NCBI GenBank assembly: GCA_947593895.1
Contig: CANQDY010000025.1
Span: forward strand, 1 to 12,326
DNA: 12,326 nt
From: an uncultured Bacilli bacterium
GTDB lineage: Bacteria > Bacillota_I > Bacilli_A > RFN20 > CAG-449
Direction: 5' to 3'
The translations under genes were made by a program, and so were the position numbers. The notes beneath the pieces are model-generated. The model searched no databases. It had not been told where the DNA came from and saw only the letters and a list, made by a program, of their open reading frames with translations. Of this stretch, positions 1-7,364 are shown piece after piece; positions within the stretch are counted from its first letter, which is position 1; each line of letters opens with the position of its first letter.

Positions 1-1
1 T

Positions 2-1588
2 CTTCATGGTGTTGGGGCTTCCGTTGTTAACGCTCTTTCAGAATGGTTAACTGTTGAGGTTCATAAAGATGGTGGAATCTATACTATTAGATTTGAAAAT
101 GGCGGTCATACTGTTAAACCATGTACTCGAATTGGTGATTGTGAAGATTCAGGAACTATTGTTGAATTTAAGCCTGATCCAATTATTTTTAAAGAAACTA
201 CTGAATTTAATTTTGATATTATCCGTGATCACTTAAGACAAATGGCATTTTTAAATAAAGGCGTTAAAATCATTATTAATGATGAAAGAGATGATAATGA
301 AGAGAATTGGCTTCACGAAACTTACTGCTATGAAGGAGGAGTTAAACAATATGTCCAATATTTAAACAGAAATCGTGTGGCTATGAGTGAAGATGTCATT
401 TATTGTGAGGGTAAGGAAGATGATATTAAAGTGGAAATTGCTATGCAATATAATGATACTTATTCCCCAAGTGTTTATTCTTTTTGTAATAATATCAATA
501 CTGGCGATGGAGGAACTCATGAAGAAGGTTTCCGTTTAGCTTTAACTAGAGTAATTAATGCTTATGCAAAAACAAATAAATTTATTAAAGAAAATGATGA
601 TTCATTGACTCAAGATGATTGTCGGGAAGGATTAACTGCAATTATTTCTATTAAACACCCAGATCCTCAATATGAAGGGCAAACAAAGGGTCGTTTAGGT
701 AACTTTGAAGTTAGAAAAATCGTTTCAAATATTTTTGGGACAGCATTAGAAAGATTCTTAAATGAAAATCCTAAACTCGCAAAATTAATTATGGAGAAAG
801 TTACTTTAGCTGCAAACGCTCGTTTAGCGGCAAAAGCGGCAAGAGAAAACACTAGAAGAAAAACCGCATTAGATATTAACTCTCTACCTGGTAAATTGGC
901 TGATTGTGCCTCAAAAGAAGCAGAGAAGTGTGAATTATATATCGTTGAGGGTGATTCTGCAGGTGGTAGCGCAAAGCAAGGCAGAGATCGTGAAACTCAA
1001 GCAATTCTTCCTTTAAGGGGTAAAATTCTTAATGTTGAAAAAGTTTTACCAAAGAGAGCTTTAGCAAATGCTGAAATTGGTAATTTGATTATTGCAATTG
1101 GTGGAGGATTTGGATCTGAATTTGATGTTTCTAAAATTCGTTATCATAAAATTGTAATTATGACTGATGCTGATGTTGATGGATCACATATTAGAATATT
1201 GTTATTAACATTTTTCTATCGTTATATGAAACCATTAATTGAACAAGGATATGTTTATATTGCTCAACCACCTCTATATAAGGCATCAAGAGGTAATAAA
1301 GATTATTATTGCTATAACGACGAACAATTAAATGTATTAAAGAAAACTCTTGGTCCTGAAGCAAGTAAACGTTTATCAATTCAACGTTACAAAGGCTTAG
1401 GTGAAATGGATTATACTCAATTATGGGAAACAACAATGGATCCATCAAGAAGAAAAATGATTAAAGTTTCAATGCAAGATGCCATTGAGGCAGATACTAT
1501 TTTCGATGAACTTATGGGTGATCGTGTTGAACCTAGAAAAGATTTTATTCGTGAAAATGCAAAATTCGTAGAGAATATTGATTTCTAG
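2..1588 (+). CDS. gyrB: DNA gyrase subunit B, 3' part (5' end outside window)
   Basis: GyrB is the ATPase subunit of DNA gyrase, which introduces negative supercoils as an A2B2 complex. The frame is open from base 2, so the gene starts upstream; the methionine at 242 is internal. Visible in order: the end of the GHKL ATPase domain (LHGVGASVVNALSEW right at the window edge, the family's ATP-lid region), the transducer domain, then the TOPRIM domain with EGDSAGGSAKQGRD near 947 and the metal-binding TDADVDGSH near 1163. The C-terminal RYKGLGEMDYTQLWETTMDP block follows near 1384, and the protein ends ENAKFVENIDF, the usual short Gram-positive GyrB tail. About 528 of some 640 residues are present. 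It stops 16 nt before gyrA, so the two are almost certainly co-transcribed. ParE is the alternative, but adjacency to a subunit carrying a GyrA box favours gyrB. Confidence 0.97.
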   Translation, partial: LHGVGASVVNALSEWLTVEVHKDGGIYTIRFENGGHTVKPCTRIGDCEDSGTIVEFKPDPIIFKETTEFNFDIIRDHLRQMAFLNKGVKIIINDERDDNEENWLHETYCYEGGVKQYVQYLNRNRVAMSEDVIYCEGKEDDIKVEIAMQYNDTYSPSVYSFCNNINTGDGGTHEEGFRLALTRVINAYAKTNKFIKENDDSLTQDDCREGLTAIISIKHPDPQYEGQTKGRLGNFEVRKIVSNIFGTALERFLNENPKLAKLIMEKVTLAANARLAAKAARENTRRKTALDINSLPGKLADCASKEAEKCELYIVEGDSAGGSAKQGRDRETQAILPLRGKILNVEKVLPKRALANAEIGNLIIAIGGGFGSEFDVSKIRYHKIVIMTDADVDGSHIRILLLTFFYRYMKPLIEQGYVYIAQPPLYKASRGNKDYYCYNDEQLNVLKKTLGPEASKRLSIQRYKGLGEMDYTQLWETTMDPSRRKMIKVSMQDAIEADTIFDELMGDRVEPRKDFIRENAKFVENIDF

Positions 1589-1592
1589 CCGT

Positions 1593-1598
1593 AGGAGG
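1593..1598 (+). promoter_or_regulatory. Ribosome binding site of gyrA
   Basis: AGGAGG lies 6 nt before the ATG at 1605, inside the 16-nt gyrB-gyrA gap. It is a full Shine-Dalgarno match. It fixes the gyrA start upstream of the acidic extension, so the extension is part of the translated protein and not an annotation artefact. Confidence 0.85.
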
Positions 1599-1604
1599 TA
1601 AAAA

Positions 1605-4283
1605 ATGATTGAAGATAATAAAGAAATAGAAAACTTCGATGACGAAGAAAACAAAGATAACGAACAAGAAGTAGTTAATGAAGAAAATGAAAAAATAATA
1701 GATGAAGCAATTGACGAACAAGAATTAGAGAATATTGAAGAGGGAATTGTTCCAGAACTAATCGATAAAGATTTAGCAGGAATAGTTAAAAGTTCTTTCT
1801 TAGAATATGCAATGTCAGTTATTGTTTCTCGTGCTTTACCAGATGTAAGAGATGGACTTAAACCAGTTCATAGAAGAATCATCTTTGGTATGAATGAATT
1901 GGGAAATGGACCAGATAAACCACATAAAAAATGTGCTCGTATCGTTGGTGATGTTATGGGTCGTTATCATCCACATGGTGACTCATCAATTTATTCGGCA
2001 TTAGTAAGACTTGCTCAACCTTTCTCAGTACGATATACCTTAGTTGATGGACATGGCAATTTTGGTTCTATTGATGGTGATGGCGCTGCAGCTATGCGTT
2101 ATACTGAAGCAAGAATGAGTAAGATTGCTCTTGAAATGGTTCGTGACATTAAAAAAGATACTGTCGATTTTATGGATAACTATGATGGTGAAGAACAAGA
2201 ACCAATTGTATTACCTTCACGTTTTCCTAACTTATTAGTTAATGGATCAAATGGTATTGCGGTTGGTATGGCCACTAATATTCCTCCACATAATTTAATT
2301 GAAACAATTAATGCAGTACAAGCTATTGCTAGAAATCCAACATTAACTCCACTTGAAATTATGGAGAATTATCTTTATGGACCTGATTTCCCAACAGCCG
2401 GTATCATTTTAGGAAGAAGTGGAATCAAACAAGCTTATGAAACTGGTCAAGGATCGATTATTATTCGTTCTAAGACCAGAATTGAAGAAATGCATAATGG
2501 TAAAAAGAGAATTATTATTACTGAGATTCCTTATCAAGTAAATAAATCTGCGATGATTGAAGCAATGGGAAAATTAGTTCATGAAAAAATTATCGATGGA
2601 ATTACTGATATTCGTGATGAATCAAATAAAGAGGGAATTCGTGTAGTAATCGAAGTTAGAAAAGATGTTGTTGCTGAAGTAATTTTGAATCAGTTATTTA
2701 AATTAACTCAATTACAAGTTAGTTATGGAATTATCATGTTGGCGCTTCATAATGGAGAGCCAAAAATTATGTCAATTACTGAAGTGTTAAAAGATTATTT
2801 TGATTTCCAATGTGAGGTTATTGAAAGAAGAACACGTTATGATTTAAATAAAGCCCTCGATCGTCTACATATCTTAGAAGGATTATTAACCGCAATTGAT
2901 AATATTGATGAAGTAGTCAGAATTATTCGTGCTTCCAAAACAAATGAAATAGCGAAAAATTCCTTAATGGAAAGATTTAACTTAACTGATGTTCAAACTA
3001 AGGCAATTCTTGATATGAGATTAGCGAGATTGACTGGTTTAGAAAGGGAAAGCATCGTAGGTGAAATTAATTCATTAAATGAAGCGATTATGGAGTATCG
3101 TGCTATTTTAACGGATCATCAAAAAGTTGTTGATATTGTTGTGAAAGAACTAGAAGAAATTAAACAAAAATATGGTGATGAGAGAAGAACTGAAATTTCT
3201 AATGATACCTCAATGATTGATGATGAAGATTTAATTCCTCAAGAAGATATTATTATTACTATTACCTCAGGAGGATATATCAAACGCCAAGATCCTGATT
3301 CGTTCAGAAGTCAAAAAAGAGGTGGGAAAGGTGTTAAAGGAATGTCCACGCATGATGATGATTTAGTTGAACAAATTATTTATTCAAAAACTCATGCTGA
3401 TTTATTGATCTTTACTAATTTAGGTAAAGTTTATCGAATCAGAGGATATAAAGTTCCAGCGGCCACAAAAACTTCAAAAGGTACACCATATATAAATTTA
3501 TTTGATTTTGAAAAAGAAGAAAAGATTAGATCAATTGTTACTTTTGATGAATATGTCACAGGACAACACTTATTTTTCGCAACAAGAGATGGTATTGTAA
3601 AACGTACTTCAATTGAAGAATTTAAATTAATTCGTCAAAATGGTAAAAAATGTATTGCTATGCGTGAAGGCGATGAATTAGTAGATGTTAAATTAACTAC
3701 TGGTCATTCAATCATCTGTATGTCTTGTGACAATGGGAAAATGGTTAAATTCCATGAGGAAGATGTTCGTGCAATGGGAAGAACTGCTTCTGGTGTTAAG
3801 GGAATGAATGTTGATGGAGGGCATGTAGTTGGCCTATCAACAGGAGATGAAGGTAACTTAATATTCGTTATTTCAGAACACGGCTATGGTAAATTATCTA
3901 AAATAGAGGATTATCGTTTGACTCAAAGAGGATCAAAAGGTGTAGCAACCATGAATATGACTGATAAAACAGGAAAGATTTTGACTACTAAATCAGTCAA
4001 TGGTAATGAAGATATTATGGTAATAACTATTGATGGTATCTTAATTCGTACATCATTGAAAGAAGTTAACGTTGTTGGTAGAAATACTCAAGGTGTCAAG
4101 ATTATCAGAATAAAAGATAATGAACAAGTTTCTTCAATCGCAGTTGTAAAAGCAACTGAGGAAGAATCTAAAGAAAATCCTGAGGAAACAAGCAAAGAGA
4201 ATAATGAAGAAAATCTTGGTAATACTGAAACAGGTCAAAAAGATAGCACGCAAACAGAAGAAAATACAGAAAATAAAGAATAA
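1605..4283 (+). CDS. gyrA: DNA gyrase subunit A
   Basis: GyrA is the DNA-cleaving and DNA-wrapping subunit of gyrase. The catalytic core begins near residue 50. SSFLEYAMSVIVSRALPDVR (63-82) and GLKPVHRR (84-91) are classic, the winged-helix active site has AAAMRYTEARM with catalytic Tyr166, and the quinolone-contact helix is HPHGDSSIYS (122-131). The C-terminal beta-pinwheel carries a GyrA box, QKRGGKG (570-576), which separates it from ParC. At 892 aa it is longer than the usual 820-850. The extra length comes from an acidic N-terminal extension (22 Asp/Glu in the first 47 residues) and an acidic, Asn/Thr/Glu-rich tail (about 851-892). Residue 131, equivalent to E. coli Asp87, is Ser, while Ser127 (E. 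coli Ser83) is kept. A strong ribosome site supports the start. Confidence 0.97.
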   Translation: MIEDNKEIENFDDEENKDNEQEVVNEENEKIIDEAIDEQELENIEEGIVPELIDKDLAGIVKSSFLEYAMSVIVSRALPDVRDGLKPVHRRIIFGMNELGNGPDKPHKKCARIVGDVMGRYHPHGDSSIYSALVRLAQPFSVRYTLVDGHGNFGSIDGDGAAAMRYTEARMSKIALEMVRDIKKDTVDFMDNYDGEEQEPIVLPSRFPNLLVNGSNGIAVGMATNIPPHNLIETINAVQAIARNPTLTPLEIMENYLYGPDFPTAGIILGRSGIKQAYETGQGSIIIRSKTRIEEMHNGKKRIIITEIPYQVNKSAMIEAMGKLVHEKIIDGITDIRDESNKEGIRVVIEVRKDVVAEVILNQLFKLTQLQVSYGIIMLALHNGEPKIMSITEVLKDYFDFQCEVIERRTRYDLNKALDRLHILEGLLTAIDNIDEVVRIIRASKTNEIAKNSLMERFNLTDVQTKAILDMRLARLTGLERESIVGEINSLNEAIMEYRAILTDHQKVVDIVVKELEEIKQKYGDERRTEISNDTSMIDDEDLIPQEDIIITITSGGYIKRQDPDSFRSQKRGGKGVKGMSTHDDDLVEQIIYSKTHADLLIFTNLGKVYRIRGYKVPAATKTSKGTPYINLFDFEKEEKIRSIVTFDEYVTGQHLFFATRDGIVKRTSIEEFKLIRQNGKKCIAMREGDELVDVKLTTGHSIICMSCDNGKMVKFHEEDVRAMGRTASGVKGMNVDGGHVVGLSTGDEGNLIFVISEHGYGKLSKIEDYRLTQRGSKGVATMNMTDKTGKILTTKSVNGNEDIMVITIDGILIRTSLKEVNVVGRNTQGVKIIRIKDNEQVSSIAVVKATEEESKENPEETSKENNEENLGNTETGQKDSTQTEENTENKE

Positions 4284-4294
4284 ATTTAATCGAT

Positions 4295-5293
4295 ATGAAA
4301 GTTTATTTATGTAAAGAATTTAAATTGGATATTAATCATGTCAGCCGTCGATTGCATCGTGATTTAGCTAGTCTTTATTATTTGATGGGAATTGATGTAG
4401 TGACAAATAGTGAGCAAAATTTTGATTTTGCTCATTTTGTTGATATGTCGAAGAAAACTGAAATAGTTTATGTTAAAGAAAAATTAAAAAAGAAAGTCAT
4501 CGTAAACTATTTTGTTAATAAAAAATTAACTAGAACTGATGGTATCAGTGATATAGTCATTCCGTTTGAAGAAAAGAGAATTTTAAATCGAGTTAATTTA
4601 GTTATCGTATCTTGTCAGGCAGATAAAATGATTTTGATTGCAAATGAAGTAAAAACGCCAATTGAAATTATGACTCCACCGATAGAAGAAGAAAGATTTA
4701 CTAATATCAGTGAATTAGAAAAGGATTCGTTTTATCAATATGCGGGAGTTGTGAAAAATGAACAGTTTGGTTTAGCGGTAGTTAATTTAAAAAATTATCA
4801 AGATGTCTTTGACTTAGTGTCACTTGCTAGAATGTTAAGTGATTTACGTTTCTTTATTTTCGGCCCAAAAATAAAAATTAGAACAGCGGGGAGAATAAAA
4901 AAACTAATTAAAACTGCACCGAGAAATTTTATTTATAAATCTTTTTTAAATGAGGATTTGTTTAAATCAGCGATGTTACATAGTAAATTCTTTATTGTAA
5001 CCAGAGAAACAGAAGGAGAACTATTAACAATACTTGAAGCGATGATTACTAATACTCAGATATTTACATTTAATACTCATTTAACAGGTGATGTTTTGAT
5101 TGATAATATCAATTGTATATTATCCATTAATGCAGAGGATATGGGTAATCAAATTATAAAGTATTTAGATAATAATCTTTCAACAACAGAAAATGCTTAT
5201 CTGTTTGCTAAAGAATGTAATTATTACAAATGTAGTTTACAACTAAAGTTAATATTGGAAACATATATTGGATTTAATAAGAATATTGTATAA
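4295..5293 (+). CDS. Divergent GT-B (GT4-like) glycosyltransferase
   Basis: This 332-aa protein has the pattern of a retaining GT-B glycosyltransferase, though it is distant from well-known members. The C-terminal half holds a Rossmann-like strand pair (LSDLRFFIFG, 181-190) and an E-x7-E motif (E240 and E248 in ETEGELLTILEAM), which in GT4 enzymes contacts the sugar-nucleotide donor. A short block, FNTHLTGDVLIDNINCIL (259-276), follows where GT4 enzymes have the post-motif glycine-rich turn. The N-terminal acceptor half is poorly recognisable, and the protein is shorter than typical GT4 enzymes (350-400 aa). No signal peptide or membrane helix is evident, so it is probably cytoplasmic. It begins 11 nt after gyrA with no clear Shine-Dalgarno, suggesting read-through from the gyrase operon and perhaps translational coupling. 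Donor and acceptor cannot be predicted, and a catalytically reduced homologue is possible. Confidence 0.65.
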   Translation: MKVYLCKEFKLDINHVSRRLHRDLASLYYLMGIDVVTNSEQNFDFAHFVDMSKKTEIVYVKEKLKKKVIVNYFVNKKLTRTDGISDIVIPFEEKRILNRVNLVIVSCQADKMILIANEVKTPIEIMTPPIEEERFTNISELEKDSFYQYAGVVKNEQFGLAVVNLKNYQDVFDLVSLARMLSDLRFFIFGPKIKIRTAGRIKKLIKTAPRNFIYKSFLNEDLFKSAMLHSKFFIVTRETEGELLTILEAMITNTQIFTFNTHLTGDVLIDNINCILSINAEDMGNQIIKYLDNNLSTTENAYLFAKECNYYKCSLQLKLILETYIGFNKNIV

Positions 5294-5507
5294 CTATAAA
5301 TAATAAATGTACTCAATAAAACAGATACATAATAAAAAGCGTTCCACCAAATCTTAATTTTGTTTTGGTAGAGGATAGGTTAGAAAGTCCAACCTTAGAA
5401 TTAAATAAAAAGGAACTCAAAAAAATTTAAAGCAATGATTTTGAGAAGAAGGATAGGCAAGCTGATAACTTAAAAAGGTAAGTCATAATCAACATGTTTT
5501 ATAAAAG
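5294..5507 (+). other. Intergenic region with clustered inverted repeats; possible structured RNA
   Basis: No plausible gene lies here. Several short stems follow one another: ACCAAA/TTTGGT (about 5345-5369), AGGTT/AACCT (about 5377-5395), CTCAAAA/TTTTGAG (about 5415-5445), ACTTA/TAAGT (about 5467-5483) and ATCAAC/GTTGAT (about 5488-5512). The word AGGATAGG occurs twice (5372-5379 and 5450-5457). This could be a structured RNA or the 3' untranslated end of the gyrase operon. I could not match it to a known riboswitch or RNA class. None of the stems is followed by a clear T-run, so no intrinsic terminator is evident. It lies before the promoter of the next gene, so it is not that gene's leader. 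Confidence 0.3.
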
Positions 5508-5536
5508 TTGATAAAAAATCACTGTTCTAATATAAT
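5508..5536 (+). promoter_or_regulatory. Near-consensus sigma-A promoter for the nuclease-family gene
   Basis: A -35 box TTGATA (5508-5513) and a perfect -10 box TATAAT (5531-5536) are separated by exactly 17 nt. The expected transcription start near 5543 leaves only about 11 nt before the ATG at 5554, so the mRNA would have a very short leader with only a weak AAGAG-type ribosome site. The downstream gene therefore probably has its own transcript, independent of the gyrase operon. Confidence 0.65.
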
Positions 5537-5553
5537 TAAAAAAGAGAAAAATT

Positions 5554-6777
5554 ATGGATGATTTTCAATTTTCTGCTTTATTAAAAAGCGCTGAAATTTA
5601 TCGAAATAATCATAAATTTCGACCATTAGATGATATAAACTTATTTTCAATTTTAAGCATGGAAAATAAGGAAGTTTCTGCACATTCTGCCTTTTTATAT
5701 TATATTTTGAAACCTTTTGAAAGTGAAAACAATGAAATTGATGATAAAAATCTGAAAATTTTTTTAAATGAGATCGGCGTTTTTTGCGATAATGCGTCAT
5801 GTTTGGAAATTCAAAGGGAAGTTTGGACAAATTATGGTCGATTAGATTATCTTATAACAGTTGACGAAAATCAGTATGTGGTGGAATTAAAAATATGGGC
5901 AGGTGAACAGCCAGACCAAATAAACCGCTATCAAAGATATTTGAAAGATGCAGGTTTTTCAAGCAAAAATATTTTTTATTTAACACCCGATACACGGCAG
6001 TCATGCACGGGTATTTCAAATAACATTACTTTAAAGAAGCATGTAAAAAATGCGTTGCAAAGTATTATAGATTTGCGTAAGAATAAAAAAGATTATTGTT
6101 TAATAATTCAACAATATATAAAGATTATAGATAAATTAACGGGAGCAGATCGGTTTATGGCAACGGAAGATTATATTTTAAAATCGGCAAACGATATAAT
6201 TGCTGTCAATACTTTGGTATGTCAGCAAAGAGAAATATTGACAAATATCATGCGTGAATTTTTTATTGTGTTGCAAAAGGAGTTGCAAAATGGTTTAGAA
6301 TATAAAGGATTCAAGACAACTTTGTCGATTTATGAATACGGTAAAGAAGCTATTGAAAATTACTATACTGGCAAGAATCGCACCTGGCCGGCTTTGGTAT
6401 TCAAAATAGAAAGTAAGTTAGCTTGTGATTATGAATTATATTTTTTTGTTGAGATTGAAAATAATCTTTACATAGGTATTTCTCCTAGAAACCGAGTTGA
6501 AAATGGTTTGGAAATTGTTTCTACTAAAGGAGATAAGTATAAAAATCTAAAAGGGAAAAGAGTAACAGATGTGTTTTTAGATTGGGATTATGTAAAACTT
6601 GACAGCAAATATATAGACTTTTCATTAAAAAATATTGCTTCTGAAAATTCATTTATCAGGCAATTACTTATTTCGGGTACTACTAAACTTAATCCCGATA
6701 AGGTTCATGGGATTGCTGAATTTATAAAATTTAAATATGGTGAACTATGTTCGGCAGTATTTAAGCTAAATAATTAA
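5554..6777 (+). CDS. PD-(D/E)XK nuclease superfamily protein (PDDEXK_4-like)
   Basis: This 407-aa protein has the signature of the PD-(D/E)XK_4 type nuclease family. An N-terminal block, ENKEVSAHSAFLYYILKP (37-54), matches the family's conserved E..HS..L..LL.P pattern. The catalytic core follows: GRLD with Asp98, a strand, then VVELK with Glu111 and Lys113. The helix EQPDQINRYQRYL (118-130) carries the conserved Gln and Tyr residues behind the motif. The metal-binding D...ExK set is complete, so nuclease activity is plausible. The C-terminal half (about 205-407) is not recognised and may contact a target or partner. No membrane segment or signal peptide is seen. It has its own strong promoter and no partner gene. 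It uses CGA, CGC and CGG arginine codons alongside AGA and CGT, a weak hint of transfer. Such proteins are common in accessory regions; a phage-defence role is inference. Confidence 0.75.
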   Translation: MDDFQFSALLKSAEIYRNNHKFRPLDDINLFSILSMENKEVSAHSAFLYYILKPFESENNEIDDKNLKIFLNEIGVFCDNASCLEIQREVWTNYGRLDYLITVDENQYVVELKIWAGEQPDQINRYQRYLKDAGFSSKNIFYLTPDTRQSCTGISNNITLKKHVKNALQSIIDLRKNKKDYCLIIQQYIKIIDKLTGADRFMATEDYILKSANDIIAVNTLVCQQREILTNIMREFFIVLQKELQNGLEYKGFKTTLSIYEYGKEAIENYYTGKNRTWPALVFKIESKLACDYELYFFVEIENNLYIGISPRNRVENGLEIVSTKGDKYKNLKGKRVTDVFLDWDYVKLDSKYIDFSLKNIASENSFIRQLLISGTTKLNPDKVHGIAEFIKFKYGELCSAVFKLNN

Positions 6778-6888
6778 GTTGAATATATCTTTAAAAAACA
6801 AGTCTTTAGATTACTATCGAATTTTTGCAAAGCATCGAGCTACGTCCTTGTATGTAATAGTGAGTTGTTTGCTGGTGAATTGATTTAA

Positions 6889-7092
6889 GGTATAATAAAT
6901 ATTCTTTATATTATCAGTTGTTGCAAATTTTGCAACAACTATGTCACGATCGAGCTATCCTTCTTCAAAAATATTCTTGAAGCAATTGATAATTCTTTAA
7001 GTGTTCAAAACAAGTGGCTTGTGGAAAAATATTACTTGTTGTTTTTAATAGATTACCTAGTAAAATTTAGAAACAAAAAAATTAATATATAA
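6889..7092 (+). pseudogene. Possible gene remnant (about 67 codons, no start)
   Basis: The frame reads without a stop from just after the TAA at 6886 to the TAA at 7090. Its second half looks protein-like: FFKNILEAIDNSLSVQNKWL, then a hydrophobic and aromatic stretch ending LVKFRNKKINI. No ATG and no plausible upstream start is in frame; the only late candidate is an internal GTG. The first third is crossed by a perfect 25-nt palindrome, which is unusual in coding DNA. I do not recognise the family. It may be the 3' end of a deleted gene or a chance open frame. Confidence 0.25.
6916..6940. repeat. Perfect 25-nt palindrome (12-bp arms)
   Basis: The left arm AGTTGTTGCAAA and the right arm TTTGCAACAACT are exact reverse complements around a single central T. 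As RNA it would fold into a 9-bp stem with a 7-nt loop. There is no T-run on either side, so it does not look like an intrinsic terminator on either strand. A protein-binding operator or the end of a lost mobile element are alternatives. Confidence 0.8.
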
Positions 7093-7104
7093 AAAATGAA
7101 ATTG

Positions 7105-7148
7105 AAAAAAAGATATAGTCTTAAATTTAACTCTAAAACCATATCTTT
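7105..7148 (-). terminator. Possible intrinsic terminator of the minus-strand lipid operon
   Basis: AAAGATAT (7109-7116) and ATATCTTT (7141-7148) form an 8-bp stem. Read on the minus strand, the stem runs into a stretch of seven T (complement of the A-run at 7105-7111). It lies about 215 nt after the acyltransferase stop. The 24-nt loop and the absence of GC pairs make it weak. Confidence 0.3.
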
Positions 7149-7364
7149 AGCTAAATTATAAAAATTATTTTCTTTCTGATTTTTTATTCTAGATTATTTT
7201 ATATTTTTTATCCTTAGATATAACTTCTTAATTTTTGAGTTTATATTCAAAAGTAAATTTAGATAAAACTAGTATAAATAAAAAACAAATAATAAAAATA
7301 ACATAAACAAAAGTTTAAAAAATTTATTACTATTGACTTAACATCAAATCTATTTATCTAAAAT
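7149..7364. other. Very AT-rich 3' region of the minus-strand operon
   Basis: No gene is visible. The arm at 7254-7267 (TAAATTTAGATAAA) is the reverse complement, with a one-base insertion, of the stretch at 7353-7367. The second arm overlaps the acyltransferase stop codon. The transcript's 3' end could fold back on itself, but in such AT-rich sequence this may be chance. Confidence 0.3.

Larger units (their letters stand above)
6778..7104. other. Intergenic region with small ORFs of doubtful coding value
   Basis: Two short plus-strand frames are visible. One runs from a TTG at 6779 to a stop at 6883 (34 codons, containing LDYYRIFAKHRATSLYVIV). The other is open from 6889 to 7092 with no usable start at its upstream end. 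The 9-nt word ATCGAGCTA is repeated at 6834-6842 and 6949-6957, which is notable in such AT-rich DNA. No ribosome site is evident for either frame. The region looks like decayed coding sequence between two gene blocks of opposite orientation. Confidence 0.35.

Noticed and set aside
242..1588. The ATG at 242 as the gyrB start
   Set aside because: The same frame is open back to base 2 and encodes typical GyrB ATPase-domain sequence, so the gene is cut by the window edge.
5488..5512. ATCAAC/GTTGAT hairpin as terminator of the gyrase operon
   Set aside because: On the plus strand it is followed by A residues, not T, and its second arm overlaps the -35 box of the next promoter.
5341..5515. RNase P RNA, lysine riboswitch or other known RNA class
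   Set aside because: Fragments such as GAGGATAGG and AGAAAGTCC recall these motifs, but the required conserved core elements and helices are missing.
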